Assembly: GCA_963676415.1 (NCBI GenBank)
Contig: OY781097.1
Location: forward strand, 558,001-622,000
Direction: 5' to 3'
From: G963662905 sp963676415
Lineage (GTDB): Bacteria; Bacteroidota; Bacteroidia; Bacteroidales; WRLA01
Length of the DNA: 64,000 bases
In this document: positions 33,944-44,900 of the stretch, one piece after another
Layout of the letters: each line of letters starts with the position of its first letter
Numbering within the stretch: position 1 is the first letter of the stretch
Notes under the pieces: generated by a model
What the model was told of the DNA's origin: nothing
The model's input: only the letters and a program-made list of their open reading frames with translations
Databases searched by the model: none
Made by a program: the position numbers and the translations under genes

Positions 33944-35443
33944 ATGGAGAAACTTAAGAAATACAGACTGGGTTTACTTGTATTCCTCAGTGGCGCCTCA
34001 GTAATGACTTATGAACTTGTCGGTTCCCGGGTTTTGGGGCCATCGCTTGGAACTTCCATATTTATCTGGACCAGCCTTATTGGCATTATCCTGCTCAGTA
34101 TTGCTTTGGGAAATTATTTCGGAGGCCGTTTTGCAGATCGTTTGAAGAGTCAGAATTTTCTGGCTGTTTTCCTGATGATCGCTGCCTTAAGCATTTGTTT
34201 ATCTGCATTTTATAAAGAACCTATTTTATTTTATTGCACGCAAATTTTGCCCGGCATAAAAGCTCCTGCCATTGCAGCATCTTTGCTTCTATTTACACCT
34301 GCTGCTTTTTTCCTGGGCACTATAGCGCCATATGCCACGCGTTTGCAGATTGAAAATATTGAAAACAGCGGCTCTACTATTGGCAACCTTTACGCACTCT
34401 CGACCGGTGGAAGTATTGTCGGAACGTTCATTGGAGGTTTTTTCCTGATACCGGCATTTGAAACCACCCGCCTGATGTTCATTATTGCAATTGTCCTGCT
34501 ACTGAACGCAAGTTTGGTTTTTAGCGGTAGCCGCAAAATTTATCTATGGCTGTTTTTCGCGATCATATTGGCGATCAGCCTTTATGGTCTGTTTCGAAAA
34601 AACGAAATGCCCAATTATTTGGTATATGACGGTAATACAAAATACAGCCGGATTCAGATCATGGATTTGATCAATCCCTGGGAAGGGAAAGATTCGGTAC
34701 GTTTAATGAAAATCAATAATGAATTTGCTGCAGCGCAGTACAAAAACAAAGAAGGCTTGGTGTACCGAATCATGCGCATGTACAGCCGCGACAGTCTTTT
34801 TACGGGCAAAATTAATGAAGCCGTCATGCTGGGCGGTGCCGGATATATTTTTCCACGACATTTTCTGGACGCAAAACCGCATGCACGCATGGATGTTATT
34901 GAAATAGATGAAGGAACAACGGAACTGGCGCGCAAATATTTTGGTTTGAGGGACGATGCACGAATGGAAATTTTCCACGAAGACGCCCGTACTTATGTAA
35001 ATAAGTGTGAAAGACAATACGATGCATTTTACGGAGATGCTTATAAATCAACATTTTCAGTGCCGTATCAACTTACCACCATTGAATTTATGGATAAAAT
35101 TAAAGATATGCTCCATCCGGATGGCGTGGCCTTTTTTAATATTATCTCGAACCTTGACAATCAGCGCAACCTCTTTTTTCGTGCCCAACTCAAAACGATT
35201 AAGGAAGTTTTTCCACAAGTACTGGTTTTCGCAGTGCGCGATGTACAAAAGAAACACGAATTGCAAAATATGCTGATCGTAGCCCGAAAAACCACTGACC
35301 CGGATTTAATCAGCTCATTAAGCCGGAGCGCGCCGGATGTTTTTGCGCACCTGATCACCGACAGCATCGCTATGGCAGATGTGGAGGTACTGAGGGATGA
35401 TTATGCTCCTGCCGAGTTTCTTGTAAACAAACTGATAAATTAA
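33944..35443 (+). CDS. Membrane-bound spermidine synthase-like protein
   Basis: A 499-residue protein. Residues ~1-215 contain about six to seven transmembrane helices (for example GLLVFLSGASVMTYELVGSRV); ~225-490 form a Rossmann methyltransferase-like domain of the spermidine synthase superfamily, with VIEIDEGTTELARKYFGL (nucleotide-binding acidic residue) and FHEDARTYV, GDAY. Members of this fused MFS/spermidine-synthase group are common, but very few have a proven reaction, so polyamine synthesis should not be assumed. No speD or speA-like gene is adjacent. Confidence 0.8.
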   Translation: MEKLKKYRLGLLVFLSGASVMTYELVGSRVLGPSLGTSIFIWTSLIGIILLSIALGNYFGGRFADRLKSQNFLAVFLMIAALSICLSAFYKEPILFYCTQILPGIKAPAIAASLLLFTPAAFFLGTIAPYATRLQIENIENSGSTIGNLYALSTGGSIVGTFIGGFFLIPAFETTRLMFIIAIVLLLNASLVFSGSRKIYLWLFFAIILAISLYGLFRKNEMPNYLVYDGNTKYSRIQIMDLINPWEGKDSVRLMKINNEFAAAQYKNKEGLVYRIMRMYSRDSLFTGKINEAVMLGGAGYIFPRHFLDAKPHARMDVIEIDEGTTELARKYFGLRDDARMEIFHEDARTYVNKCERQYDAFYGDAYKSTFSVPYQLTTIEFMDKIKDMLHPDGVAFFNIISNLDNQRNLFFRAQLKTIKEVFPQVLVFAVRDVQKKHELQNMLIVARKTTDPDLISSLSRSAPDVFAHLITDSIAMADVEVLRDDYAPAEFLVNKLIN

Positions 35444-35475
35444 AAATCCCGGAATCAATGAAACCGGGATTTAGG
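35441..35475. terminator. Bidirectional terminator between convergent genes
   Basis: AAATCCCGG (35444-35452) pairs with CCGGGATTT (35464-35472); the T-run is better on the minus strand (fbp side). Confidence 0.75.
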
Positions 35476-35492
35476 TTGTATCGTTTTTAAAA

Positions 35493-37487
35493 CTATCTGC
35501 GCTCTTTAATCAAGCCTTTGCGATAGGCCACCAAAAGCATTTTCAATTCGCGGATTTGCTTTTTGAGATCGATCCCGATATCGGTATCACCAACACGAAT
35601 GCGGTTCATTGCCTGCTCAACCATAGAGCGTTGCGAAACAATATCACGCTCGTCGGTAATGGCTTTTATCCGCGATTCAAAGGGTTCATGCGCCACAATA
35701 ACGAGGCTGTAGGAATTATAAATCAATGTATATCCTGCTATTCCGGTCACTTTTTGGTATGGTCGCGACATACCTCCATCGATAACAAAGAGTTTGCCGT
35801 TGGCTTTTACGGGCAGCTCACCTTTTTTCACCTTAACAGGCACATGCCCGTTAATGATATGCGAATGCTGAGGATCAAGCTTAAATTCTTTTAAGATCAA
35901 ATCCACATATTTCACCTGATCGCGGTAGTTATAGTATGCATTACGAACTTCCTTATGGGTTTCTTTATCTTCGATCCAGTAGCGTTCAAAAGTGGCCATT
36001 TTTTTCTTGCCAAAAAGGGGGCTTTTAGCTCCCTGCCACAGATACCACATATAATCCTTATCATGCTCGGTGCTTCCGTTCATCTCGCGGTTGAAATAAG
36101 CCCTGCGGCACATTTTATCGAATATATCGCACATGGCTTTGCCCGAATACTGTTTATTTTCGACTTTAATACTTTCCAGTTTGCCGTCGTCGGTCATGGG
36201 AATACAGCCATGGAAAAGCAGGTTGGAATTATATGCGAGGTACATATTTCCTTTGGCGAAAAGGAATTTGACATGACGCTGCAGTTTCTCAGATTTCATA
36301 AATGAAAAGCGGAGTTTTTCCATTAGCTCCTTTTCTTCTTCAGACAGTGCGAAGGGATTAAGCGGATCAACGGTAGGGAAATTTTTATCGAGCAATTCAT
36401 GCACTTTTCCATTCAGCTTGATGGTCCCTTTTTTGTAATCGATTTTGTCCAGCATCATGCGGTCGCCCATGTCAAAATCAGGATTGCGCATAATAATCTG
36501 GCCTTCAAGTTTCTGTTCAATTATTGCAATGGCTTTTTGCATCTTCTTTACCAGAGACACCCGTTTATTGGAATAATCTTCCGGCCTGGCCGATTTTGGG
36601 ATAAAAACCGGGCATTCGTCATCAGCATAGGTTTCCATAGCAAAGGTTGCCAGTGGCAGCAGGCTGATCCCATAGGCATCTTCAAGTACATCAAGGTTTT
36701 CATAACGCGCCTGGATCCGCACTACGGTGGCGATATGCGCATCAATTCCTGCAGCAGCGCCCATCCAGATGATATCGTGGTTTCCCCATTGAATATCAAC
36801 GGAATGGTGCTCCATCAGGGCATCCATAACCTTATCGGGGCTGGGGCCACGGTCAAAAATATCACCAATGATATGTAATCGGTCAATCAGCAGGCGCTGG
36901 ATAAACTTACTAATCGCGATAATAAAATGCCGCGCACGTTTGATATCGATAATCGTTTGGATAATCCCATTAAAATACTCCTGCTTTTTGGCTCCGGATT
37001 CATTCAGGAGCTCATCGATGATGTAGGCAAAATCGGTAGGCATTGCTTTGCGCACCTTTGATCGCGTATATTTTTCCGCAGAAACGCGGGCCACTTCAAC
37101 CAACCTTTGCAATGCGATAGAAAACCATTCATCCACATCTTTCTCCTCTTTAAGGATGATATCGAGTTTTTCCTCAGGATAATAAATTATAGTAGCGAGC
37201 TTTCTTTTTTCCGATTCGCGGATGCGCCTTCCAAAAACATCATCAATTTTACGGCGCACCACGCCTGATGCATTGCGCAGTACATGGTTAAAAGTGTCGT
37301 ACTCGCCATGGATATCCGTTAAAAAATGTTCGGTCCCTTTCGGGAGGTTCAGGATGGCTTCAAGGTTGATAATTTCCGTACTGGCATCCTGAATGGTAGG
37401 GAATTTTTCGGCCAGGAGGTTGAGATAACGGATTTCATTCTCTATGGCCCCACTGGCAAATTTTTCGTCTGTGATGGTCTTAGTCAT
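35493..37487 (-). CDS. fbp: Fructose-1,6-bisphosphatase class III
   Basis: A 664-residue enzyme of the class III type found in Firmicutes and Bacteroidota. It belongs to the metallophosphoesterase fold: DIHGEYDTFNHVLRN (metal ligands), HIIGDIFDRGPSPDKVMD, QWGNHDIIWMGAAAG, and a C-terminal histidine motif INGHVPVK. It hydrolyses fructose 1,6-bisphosphate to fructose 6-phosphate in gluconeogenesis. It starts 9 bases after the stop of the exonuclease III gene and is likely co-transcribed with it. Confidence 0.95.
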   Translation of the reverse strand: MTKTITDEKFASGAIENEIRYLNLLAEKFPTIQDASTEIINLEAILNLPKGTEHFLTDIHGEYDTFNHVLRNASGVVRRKIDDVFGRRIRESEKRKLATIIYYPEEKLDIILKEEKDVDEWFSIALQRLVEVARVSAEKYTRSKVRKAMPTDFAYIIDELLNESGAKKQEYFNGIIQTIIDIKRARHFIIAISKFIQRLLIDRLHIIGDIFDRGPSPDKVMDALMEHHSVDIQWGNHDIIWMGAAAGIDAHIATVVRIQARYENLDVLEDAYGISLLPLATFAMETYADDECPVFIPKSARPEDYSNKRVSLVKKMQKAIAIIEQKLEGQIIMRNPDFDMGDRMMLDKIDYKKGTIKLNGKVHELLDKNFPTVDPLNPFALSEEEKELMEKLRFSFMKSEKLQRHVKFLFAKGNMYLAYNSNLLFHGCIPMTDDGKLESIKVENKQYSGKAMCDIFDKMCRRAYFNREMNGSTEHDKDYMWYLWQGAKSPLFGKKKMATFERYWIEDKETHKEVRNAYYNYRDQVKYVDLILKEFKLDPQHSHIINGHVPVKVKKGELPVKANGKLFVIDGGMSRPYQKVTGIAGYTLIYNSYSLVIVAHEPFESRIKAITDERDIVSQRSMVEQAMNRIRVGDTDIGIDLKKQIRELKMLLVAYRKGLIKERR

Positions 37488-37496
37488 ATTGGTGGT

Positions 37497-38258
37497 TTAT
37501 TTGATTTCGAGAAATAGCGGGCAGTGATCAGAATGAACTACATCGGCAAGGATTCCGGCATCTTTCAGATTGGCTTTCAGGTTTTCGGTAACCATGTGAT
37601 AATCAATGCGCCAGCCTTTATTTTTTCCTCTTGCCCCTGCACGGTAACTCCACCAGGTATATTGATGCGGTTCGGGGTGAAATTCGCGGAACGTATCAAT
37701 AAATCCTGTATCCAGAAACCCACTCATCCATTCGCGTTCTTCTGGCAGGAAGCCTGAGCTTTTCGCATTGCGCACCGGATCATGGATATCAATCGGTTTG
37801 TGACAAATATTATAATCGCCAGACAGAACCAGTTTCGGGCGCTGCTTACGCAATTCGAGCACATATTTCTGATAATCATCAAGCCATTCCATTTTAAAAG
37901 CCTGACGGACATCCCCACTGGAGCCGGAGGGGTGATAAACAGAAACCACTGACAGGGGACCAAAATCGGCCCGGATAAAACGGCCTTCGCTGTCATATTT
38001 TTCATTTCCCATACCGTAAACTACCACATCCGGCTTTTGACGGCAAATTATCGCCACACCGGAATAACCTTTTTTTTGAGCTGCATGGTGATACACCTGA
38101 TATCCAAGCCGGTTTAATTCCTCTGTAGGAAGCTGGTCGTCCTGCGCCTTGGTTTCCTGTAGGCAAAGAACATCAGGAGATTCCTGTTCAAGCCATTGGA
38201 GAAAACCTTTTTTAACAGCAGCACGTATCCCGTTAACGTTATAACTTATTATATACAT
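37497..38258 (-). CDS. xth: Exodeoxyribonuclease III / AP endonuclease
   Basis: A 253-residue member of the EEP nuclease family: SYNVNGIRAAVKKG at the N-terminus, catalytic Glu in CLQETKAQ, SGDYNICH (Asp-Asn pair), TWWSYR and SDHCPLFLEI at the C-terminus (catalytic His). It cleaves at abasic sites and removes 3' blocking groups in base excision repair. First gene of a two-gene transcript with fbp. Confidence 0.95.
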   Translation of the reverse strand: MYIISYNVNGIRAAVKKGFLQWLEQESPDVLCLQETKAQDDQLPTEELNRLGYQVYHHAAQKKGYSGVAIICRQKPDVVVYGMGNEKYDSEGRFIRADFGPLSVVSVYHPSGSSGDVRQAFKMEWLDDYQKYVLELRKQRPKLVLSGDYNICHKPIDIHDPVRNAKSSGFLPEEREWMSGFLDTGFIDTFREFHPEPHQYTWWSYRAGARGKNKGWRIDYHMVTENLKANLKDAGILADVVHSDHCPLFLEIK

Positions 38259-38392
38259 AGAATTTGATCGTTTGGGGCTAATTTACAAAATTGGTGGTAT
38301 TTACTTTAGTGCGGGCTCAAATTAGTTTATATTCGCGCTCAGAAAAAAGATTTAAAGCTGAATATCAGCCTAAGCGAATACGGATTTCCAAT

Positions 38393-40177
38393 ATGAGTTT
38401 AAACAGACGCAACAAATTTTTGTTCAGACTGCTGCGTTGGCGGAAAAAACACATTACAGACAGAAATTATTTATTGATAATCAGCATTATAGTAGGCTTT
38501 TCATCAGGAATGGCGGCTGTTGTCATTAAAAACCTTGTACATTTGATCAAAGACCTGCTTACAGGTCATTTTCATATTCAATTAGACAATTTCCTCTACA
38601 TTGCCTACCCTTTTATCGGGATTATCATTACGGTCATTTTTATCCGTTTTATTTTGAGGCAATACGTTGGAGATGGTGTACCAAGTGTGCTGCATGCCAT
38701 TTCAAAAAACAATGCCATCCTGAAAGCGCACAATATGTTCAGCTCCGTAGTCAGCAGCTCGCTCACTGTTGGTTTTGGTGGTTCTGTAGGACTTGAGGGG
38801 CCAACAGTTGCTACAGGCGGTGCTATTGGCTCCAACATTGGCCGCTTTTTAGGGCTCAATTACAAGCAATTAGCTCAACTACTGGCTTTTGCCAGTGCCG
38901 GAGCCATGTCGGCAATATTTAAATCCCCTATTGCGGCTATCGTATTTGCTGTGGAAGTGATTATGCTCGACCTCACATTGGCATCGTTGGTGCCACTGCT
39001 CATTGCATCGGTAACTGCCGCACTGACCTCATTCATGTTTCTGGGAATGGACGTCCTCTACCCTTTTGAAATAACGGAAGCATTCCGCATGAAGGATCTT
39101 CATTTTTATGTGATCCTTGGCGTTTTATGTGGCCTTATCAGTTTGTATTTCACAAAGGTGTATCTCTTTTTTCAAAATTTATTTTCTAAAATCGGGAAAT
39201 GGTGGCTGCGTCTGTTTATTGGGGGCAGCATGCTCGGTTTGCTGGTATTTTTATTTCCATCGCTTTATGGCGAAGGCTATGAAGCTACCAATGCATGCCT
39301 GCACGGAGAAACCTACACTTTGTTCGATAGCGGGCCTTTTTATTGGATGAAAGAAAACAGCTCGGCCATTCTTATCTTTATGCTGGTGATCATTTTACTA
39401 AAAGTTATTGCAACCAGCCTAACTTTTGGTGCCGGAGGAATCGGGGGAATATTTGCCCCTACCCTCTTCACCGGAGCGCATACCGGACTGCTGTTTGCCC
39501 TGACGGTGAATACTCTTGGCATTGCCGAGTTGTCTGCAACCAATTTTTCACTGGTAGCCATGGGCGGCCTTATTGCCGGCGTTATTCATGCACCACTTAC
39601 AGGAATTTTCCTGATTGCAGAAATCACAGGCGGTTATGAACTTTTTATGCCCCTGATGATTGTTGCCGTAATTTCGTATATCACCATCCGGATCTTCACT
39701 GCAAATTCCGTTTATACCATTCAGCTGGCCAAACGCGGTGAATTACTGACACATCATAAAGATAAGAATGTACTTACACTGATGCGGATCGATAAAATAC
39801 TAGAAACCAATTTTATAACCGTAAATGAAAAAGCAAAGCTGGGCGACTTAGTGGATGCCATTTCAGAAAGTCAACGAAATATTTTCCCAGTAATTGATGA
39901 TGTTAATAATTTCCTCGGCATTGTAGTTTTAGATAATGTACGCCATATTATGTTCAAACCAGAACTGTATGATAAAGTTGATATCAGCAGCCTGATGACG
40001 GTGCCCGTTTATATTATTGACCCCAAAGACAGTGTTGAAGCCATAGCACAAAAATTCCAGGACAGCGGCAAATATAATATGCCTGTTATTGAGGACGGCA
40101 AATACAAAGGCTTTATATCGAAAGCCAATTTACTCAGCGAATACCGCAGGATGCTCAAAGAATTCTCAGACGATTAA
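38393..40177 (+). CDS. CLC-type chloride channel/transporter with CBS pair
   Basis: A 594-residue protein when started at ATG 38393 (MSLNRRNKFLFRL); the 34-codon extension upstream is not homologous in character and runs into the region between divergent genes. About ten to twelve membrane helices carry the CLC signatures GSVGLEGP (gating Glu, ~130-137) and GGIGGIFAPTLF (~350). Residues ~467-594 form two CBS domains that bind adenine nucleotides and regulate transport. Selectivity and channel versus H+/Cl- exchange cannot be decided. The 3' end overlaps the convergent gene by 4 bases. Confidence 0.92.
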   Translation: MSLNRRNKFLFRLLRWRKKHITDRNYLLIISIIVGFSSGMAAVVIKNLVHLIKDLLTGHFHIQLDNFLYIAYPFIGIIITVIFIRFILRQYVGDGVPSVLHAISKNNAILKAHNMFSSVVSSSLTVGFGGSVGLEGPTVATGGAIGSNIGRFLGLNYKQLAQLLAFASAGAMSAIFKSPIAAIVFAVEVIMLDLTLASLVPLLIASVTAALTSFMFLGMDVLYPFEITEAFRMKDLHFYVILGVLCGLISLYFTKVYLFFQNLFSKIGKWWLRLFIGGSMLGLLVFLFPSLYGEGYEATNACLHGETYTLFDSGPFYWMKENSSAILIFMLVIILLKVIATSLTFGAGGIGGIFAPTLFTGAHTGLLFALTVNTLGIAELSATNFSLVAMGGLIAGVIHAPLTGIFLIAEITGGYELFMPLMIVAVISYITIRIFTANSVYTIQLAKRGELLTHHKDKNVLTLMRIDKILETNFITVNEKAKLGDLVDAISESQRNIFPVIDDVNNFLGIVVLDNVRHIMFKPELYDKVDISSLMTVPVYIIDPKDSVEAIAQKFQDSGKYNMPVIEDGKYKGFISKANLLSEYRRMLKEFSDD

Positions 40178-40956
40178 TCCTGCTTTTGGGAATAATCTAA
40201 GGCTGCTGCTAAAAATGCCTTTGCCAAATCAGACGACAAGGGATTATCTGTTTTCAAGCGCTCGGGATGCCATTGCACGCCTATAAGGAAATGCTTATTT
40301 TCACTATCCTTCCATTCGATTGCCTCGGGCAAACCATCAGAAGAACGTGCTGTTATTTTTAAAACCGGAGCAATTTGATCTACGGCCTGATGGTGGTTGC
40401 TGTTTACCATTCCCTTCTGAAGCCCGGCAATTTGAAACAAACGGCTACTTGTATCCAGCAGCACATCATGGAAGCAATTCCTCCAGTCCTTCTGACGATG
40501 AGCAATCAGCGTATCAAAATCGGCAGGAATATCAATAATCAGGCTCCCGCCTAAAGCAACATTAGTAATTTGAGCTCCACGGCAAACACCAAAAAGCGGC
40601 ACCCGATGCTCTATGGCGTAATCAATCATGGCCAATTCAAGCGAATCGCGATAATGATCGAAAGAACCACAACGTGCCGTATCCGCAGTTTTCCCATAAT
40701 AAGCCGGATAAACATCCTCCCCGCCCGTAATCAATATTGCATCATAGCCCTCTAATTTTCCTTTAAGATCAGTTAATGGTTCTCCATAGAAAGATTTAAT
40801 TCCCAAAGCAGTATCCTGATGGAGCAACCATTGCTCATAACTGTCCGACAATTTTGAAACGGCAATAGCGGGTTTCTGAGTTTGTTGCCGTTGGCAGGAA
40901 AACGAGAGAATAATCAGCAGCAAAATAAAGACGGAAAGATAATTGTACTTTTGCAT
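40174..40956 (-). CDS. Lipoprotein class-I glutamine amidotransferase (peptidase C26 family)
   Basis: A 260-residue protein with a lipobox (ILSFSC, Cys21), so it is probably anchored in a membrane and faces the periplasm, unusual for this normally cytosolic family. Visible catalytic elements: nucleophile Cys in FGVCRGAQ, catalytic His/Glu in IGVQWHPE, and ILITGGEDVYP. C26 enzymes cleave gamma-glutamyl bonds (gamma-Glu-GABA, polyglutamylated folates). The exported form may act on gamma-glutamyl peptides or poly-gamma-glutamate, which is inference. Confidence 0.85.
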   Translation of the reverse strand: MQKYNYLSVFILLLIILSFSCQRQQTQKPAIAVSKLSDSYEQWLLHQDTALGIKSFYGEPLTDLKGKLEGYDAILITGGEDVYPAYYGKTADTARCGSFDHYRDSLELAMIDYAIEHRVPLFGVCRGAQITNVALGGSLIIDIPADFDTLIAHRQKDWRNCFHDVLLDTSSRLFQIAGLQKGMVNSNHHQAVDQIAPVLKITARSSDGLPEAIEWKDSENKHFLIGVQWHPERLKTDNPLSSDLAKAFLAAALDYSQKQD

Positions 40957-41021
40957 GGCAAACAGGATTTAGGTTCTAATCTATTAAAGCAAAATCTAAT
41001 TTCCGCAATATCGCAAAAATC

Positions 41022-41675
41022 ATGAAATCAAGCAATACCCTTCTTATTGCCTTTATTGTCCTTTTAAGTGCTTGTGGAATCCCTAAAAAAAGCAGCACTG
41101 CATACCACAGCATAAAACTTTATAATACAGAAGATTATCAAAGAAAATTAAATTCCATTGTAAACTACCTTAAGGATTTTGATGGTAGTTCACGGGAAAT
41201 CTGCTACTATTTTTGTTCCGATATAGACCTCTTTGCGTATGATATTCAAACAGAATTAAAAGAAAACACATCCTTAAATACCGCTCAGGCCGACAGCCTC
41301 CACCAAATTTTAAAGCAAAGCCAGGCCATACAGGAATTTATGACATGTTTGGCAGATTGCACAGATGAGGATCCTTATATTTCAACAGAAAACATAGAGA
41401 CTGCTGCAAACCTGCTGGGTTTTTATGTTGAGGAAAAATATGCCGGAAAACATTGCGTACAAATAATACAGGCAGAGAAAGCCGAATATCTGATTTACTT
41501 TTTGGCCAATCCAGATTACGGCCTAAAAAAAGTTTCCTATAGTTTCCAGAATGTAAATGGGAAAAGTTTTGTCGGTACCAAGCACCTAAATTCAGGGCAA
41601 GCCAGACCCATATATTCCCGTTTCAATGAAAATGACTTTGATTATATGCAAAAAATCAGCCTTAAGTGCAGATAA
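41022..41675 (+). CDS. Small lipoprotein of unknown function
   Basis: A 217-residue product with a lipoprotein signal (IVLLSACG, Cys18). The mature chain is mixed alpha/beta with five or more Cys (YYFCSD, TCLADC, HCVQ, LKCR), suggesting disulfides. No family recognised. Divergent from the amidotransferase lipoprotein with a 65-base gap. Confidence 0.7.
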   Translation: MKSSNTLLIAFIVLLSACGIPKKSSTAYHSIKLYNTEDYQRKLNSIVNYLKDFDGSSREICYYFCSDIDLFAYDIQTELKENTSLNTAQADSLHQILKQSQAIQEFMTCLADCTDEDPYISTENIETAANLLGFYVEEKYAGKHCVQIIQAEKAEYLIYFLANPDYGLKKVSYSFQNVNGKSFVGTKHLNSGQARPIYSRFNENDFDYMQKISLKCR

Positions 41676-41942
41676 ATTTGGTTGCGAGCCCATCATAAGC
41701 AGCGCATATAAGGATTTGATTATGAAGAAAGAATAGAAGTTCTAACAAAACATATTCTGTGAGCTATTTTCCTTTAATTTTAAGTTCCTTACAACTTCCT
41801 TAACAATTATTTTTCAGAAGAAAAAACCCGTTTAAACACCAGGAGGATATTTTGTGCCCGTGAGCAATTCCGTCCTTTTTCCACATCTAAGATCTGCGGA
41901 TCAATGGAAAATTTCATTACGAAAATGCAAAGTATAAAAAGC
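41676..41942. other. Intergenic region, nothing recognised
   Basis: A/T-rich sequence without a supported gene, RNA or repeat. Confidence 0.5.
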
Positions 41943-41973
41943 AAAAAAGCGTCCCGAGAATTCGGGACGCTTT
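41943..41973 (-). terminator. Terminator of the 3081-residue protein gene
   Basis: On the minus strand a 12-bp perfect stem AAAGCGTCCCGA/TCGGGACGCTTT with a 4-base loop, then TTT. Confidence 0.9.
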
Positions 41974-41997
41974 GGAAGTATTCTAAAGTGCTAATGC

Positions 41998-44900
41998 TTA
42001 TTCAGCAATAGTAACACGCTTGGTAGTGAGTGTGCCATCGGCAGCACGCATACGCAGCATGTAAACACCTGATTCGTAAGTTGAAACGTTGATAGCAACA
42101 TTTGTTTCGTTGGTCATGATTTCAGCAACAACCTGACCTACAGCGTTTACAACGGTGATTTGTTCAATCTGGCCGCTGTGGCGTACGTTAACAACGTCCG
42201 TTGCAGGGTTCGGATATACGCTAAGCTCATTACCGTTGATGTCATTGATACCTACTGTTACGCATACTTCATTAGAAGGTACGCTTTCGCAGTCAGTGTA
42301 AACAGCAACAACAGTGTAACATAAGAGCTCAGTAGTAACTGTTTCATCTACGTAAGTGGTTTCAGTGACGCCTTCGGCAATCATTTCACCATCACGGTAA
42401 ACTTTATAGCTTTCCAATGCACGGCCTGCAGGAGCTGACCATGTCAGTTCAGGATACCCATCCATGTTAATTTCACCAGCGAGGTCGCTAACAGCAACAT
42501 ACTCTTCAATGGTTACTTCAACAACATCAGTGCGGGCAGATGTACCTGCATCGTAAACTGCATTGATCTGGAATCCGTAAGTACCGGCTTCGAGGTCTTC
42601 TACTGTGTATGTGGTTTCAACAACGAGCTCAGTGTTCACCTGAACATCGTCCATGAATACATTGTAACCCAGCAAGTCGCGTTCGATGCGTACGTTGTTT
42701 GCAGGAGCGTAAACTTCTCCGTTCCATGCTACTTCAGCGCGGGCAACAGTACCGTTTGAAACATCGTTTCCGGCGAAACGTGCTTTGCCAGCAGGTCCAA
42801 CATAAACATCGTCAACCATAAAGATGAATGCATCGTTAGAAACACAGTTGATGGCAATATGGATTTCCTGACCGGCATAAGCTGCGAGGTCATATTCAAA
42901 CATACCATAAGCATCTGCAGGAGCTTCTACGTATTCACCTTCGTTGATCACTGTGAAGTCTTCAGGATCAGTACCCGTAGTACTTACAGCAACTTTGAAG
43001 CGCTCAAGGCCATACTCATCAGTGTAAGACTTGGCCATGAAGTTAAATACATCACCTTCATCGATCATAAGCTTTGGAGTAATCATCCAATCGTTGTTTG
43101 GAGGAGTAGTTGCAGCGAAGCAAGCAGCGAATTTATCACCACTGTATGCAAGGTTCTCATCCATTGGAGGATCAGTTGCCAGTGAGTTGAATGCGATGAA
43201 TGCCATAGCAGCACCTGAATTCGGGAATGCAATTCCTGAGAAACCATAGGTTGTGGAACCGTCAACGTCGTTGAGGATCCATGGGCTAAGGTCAAGTGTA
43301 AAGTCTGCATACAATTCGAAGTCATCCCATAGTTTAGCAGAAGCACTGCTCCAAGAAAGAACTACGTCGTTACATTGAACATCAGCATTAGGTACCGGAG
43401 GTACAGGAAGGTCTTCACCGATCTTAACAGGGATAGGCCCATCAGGATAAGATTCACCTTCGTCATAAACAGCTGTTACAACATATTCGTAAATACCAGC
43501 AAGGAGGTCAACATCGTCATAAGTCGTGTCAGGAATGATGTCAGCATTAACAGGCTCATCATCACCATCGCGGTAAACGTTGTAACCAAGGAGTACTGCG
43601 CGGCTGCCTGTAGGCAGAACAGTTTTCTGTGGCTCAACATTATTTGCTTCAAGTGCACCACCAGTAGTGTATTCGGCAGTATTGCCAATAGAAGTCATTT
43701 CCGCACGGTCGCCTGCGTCATCAGTTACATAAGCACGTATCATCCAGTTGTAATCAAGATCCGGGTTCAGATCGAGCAGAGTAGCCCATGCACCACCGTA
43801 ATAGATCATGTTTCCAAGTCCATTATCGGCAACTGCAGATGTAGCAGCAGCATAGTCTCCGTCTGGCTCATCGATATAATAACCGAACCACAGGTCTTTG
43901 GTCGCATCAACTACGAGTGGAGTTTCCAGTTCGAAATCATTCCATGCATCCCAAACAATTGCAGCTTCGTCAATATCGATTTCAGCAACAAGTTCTGGGT
44001 CGCCACCACCGGTAGCAGTCCATACGCGGCCAGTATAGAGTGAGTTAACACCACTGGTTGCCATATAGATACGCAGAGTAGTAAGGTTCAAGCCATCATA
44101 TGGCCCGAGTACATCAGCAGGGAAGCGAACTGCTACATCAAAGGTTACCTCACCGGCACCAATTGAAGAAACATAAACGCCATCATCGTAGTACATCCAT
44201 GTGCTGAGGCTTGTGCTAGGAGCATTCCACCACAGGTGTGCAGTATAATCAACATCTAATCCGGTGAGATCAGTTGGTGCGGGCAAGTGGCCACAAACAT
44301 CAACTTCAACTTCTACAGGACAAGCGTGACCTTCGTCATACTCAGCAGTAACGCCATATACGTAAACACCACCATAAGGAGGAGTATCAGTATAAACTGT
44401 AGATCCTGGTCCTAAGAGAACATCATTGACCTTATCACCATCACGGTAAACGTTGTAACCACGGAGGGCACGCATTTCACGGCCATCAGCATATACAAAC
44501 TTACCATTCTTAACTTCCTGCATACCAGTATTAACAACAGGCTCATTTGCAGTAAGTGCAGCAGCATTGGCTATAGCAGGTACGTTTACACTACCACCAT
44601 CGATAACACGGTCACCGAAGTACATACCATAAACGTGGGCTTTGAACATGAAGTCCTGATAAGAAGCAATACCCCATGGGTCACCATCAGCACGGCTGTA
44701 TGAGCGGTTTACACCAGCATTTTCGTCAATTGCTGTTGGAGGACAATCGGGATAGACACCTATTTGTTTATGAGAAACGTAGAAGTCACCATCTGTGATT
44801 GTGATACCCATATCACTTACGTCAACGTCAACCCAGTTGTAAGCAGTTGGAGTAACAACTTTGCTTCCGAGAACAGTTCCCGGGAGTCCACCTGTACCGT

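Noticed and set aside
33944..35443. True spermidine synthase (speE)
   Set aside because: The fused membrane region and absence of other polyamine genes place it in the poorly characterised spermidine-synthase-like group.
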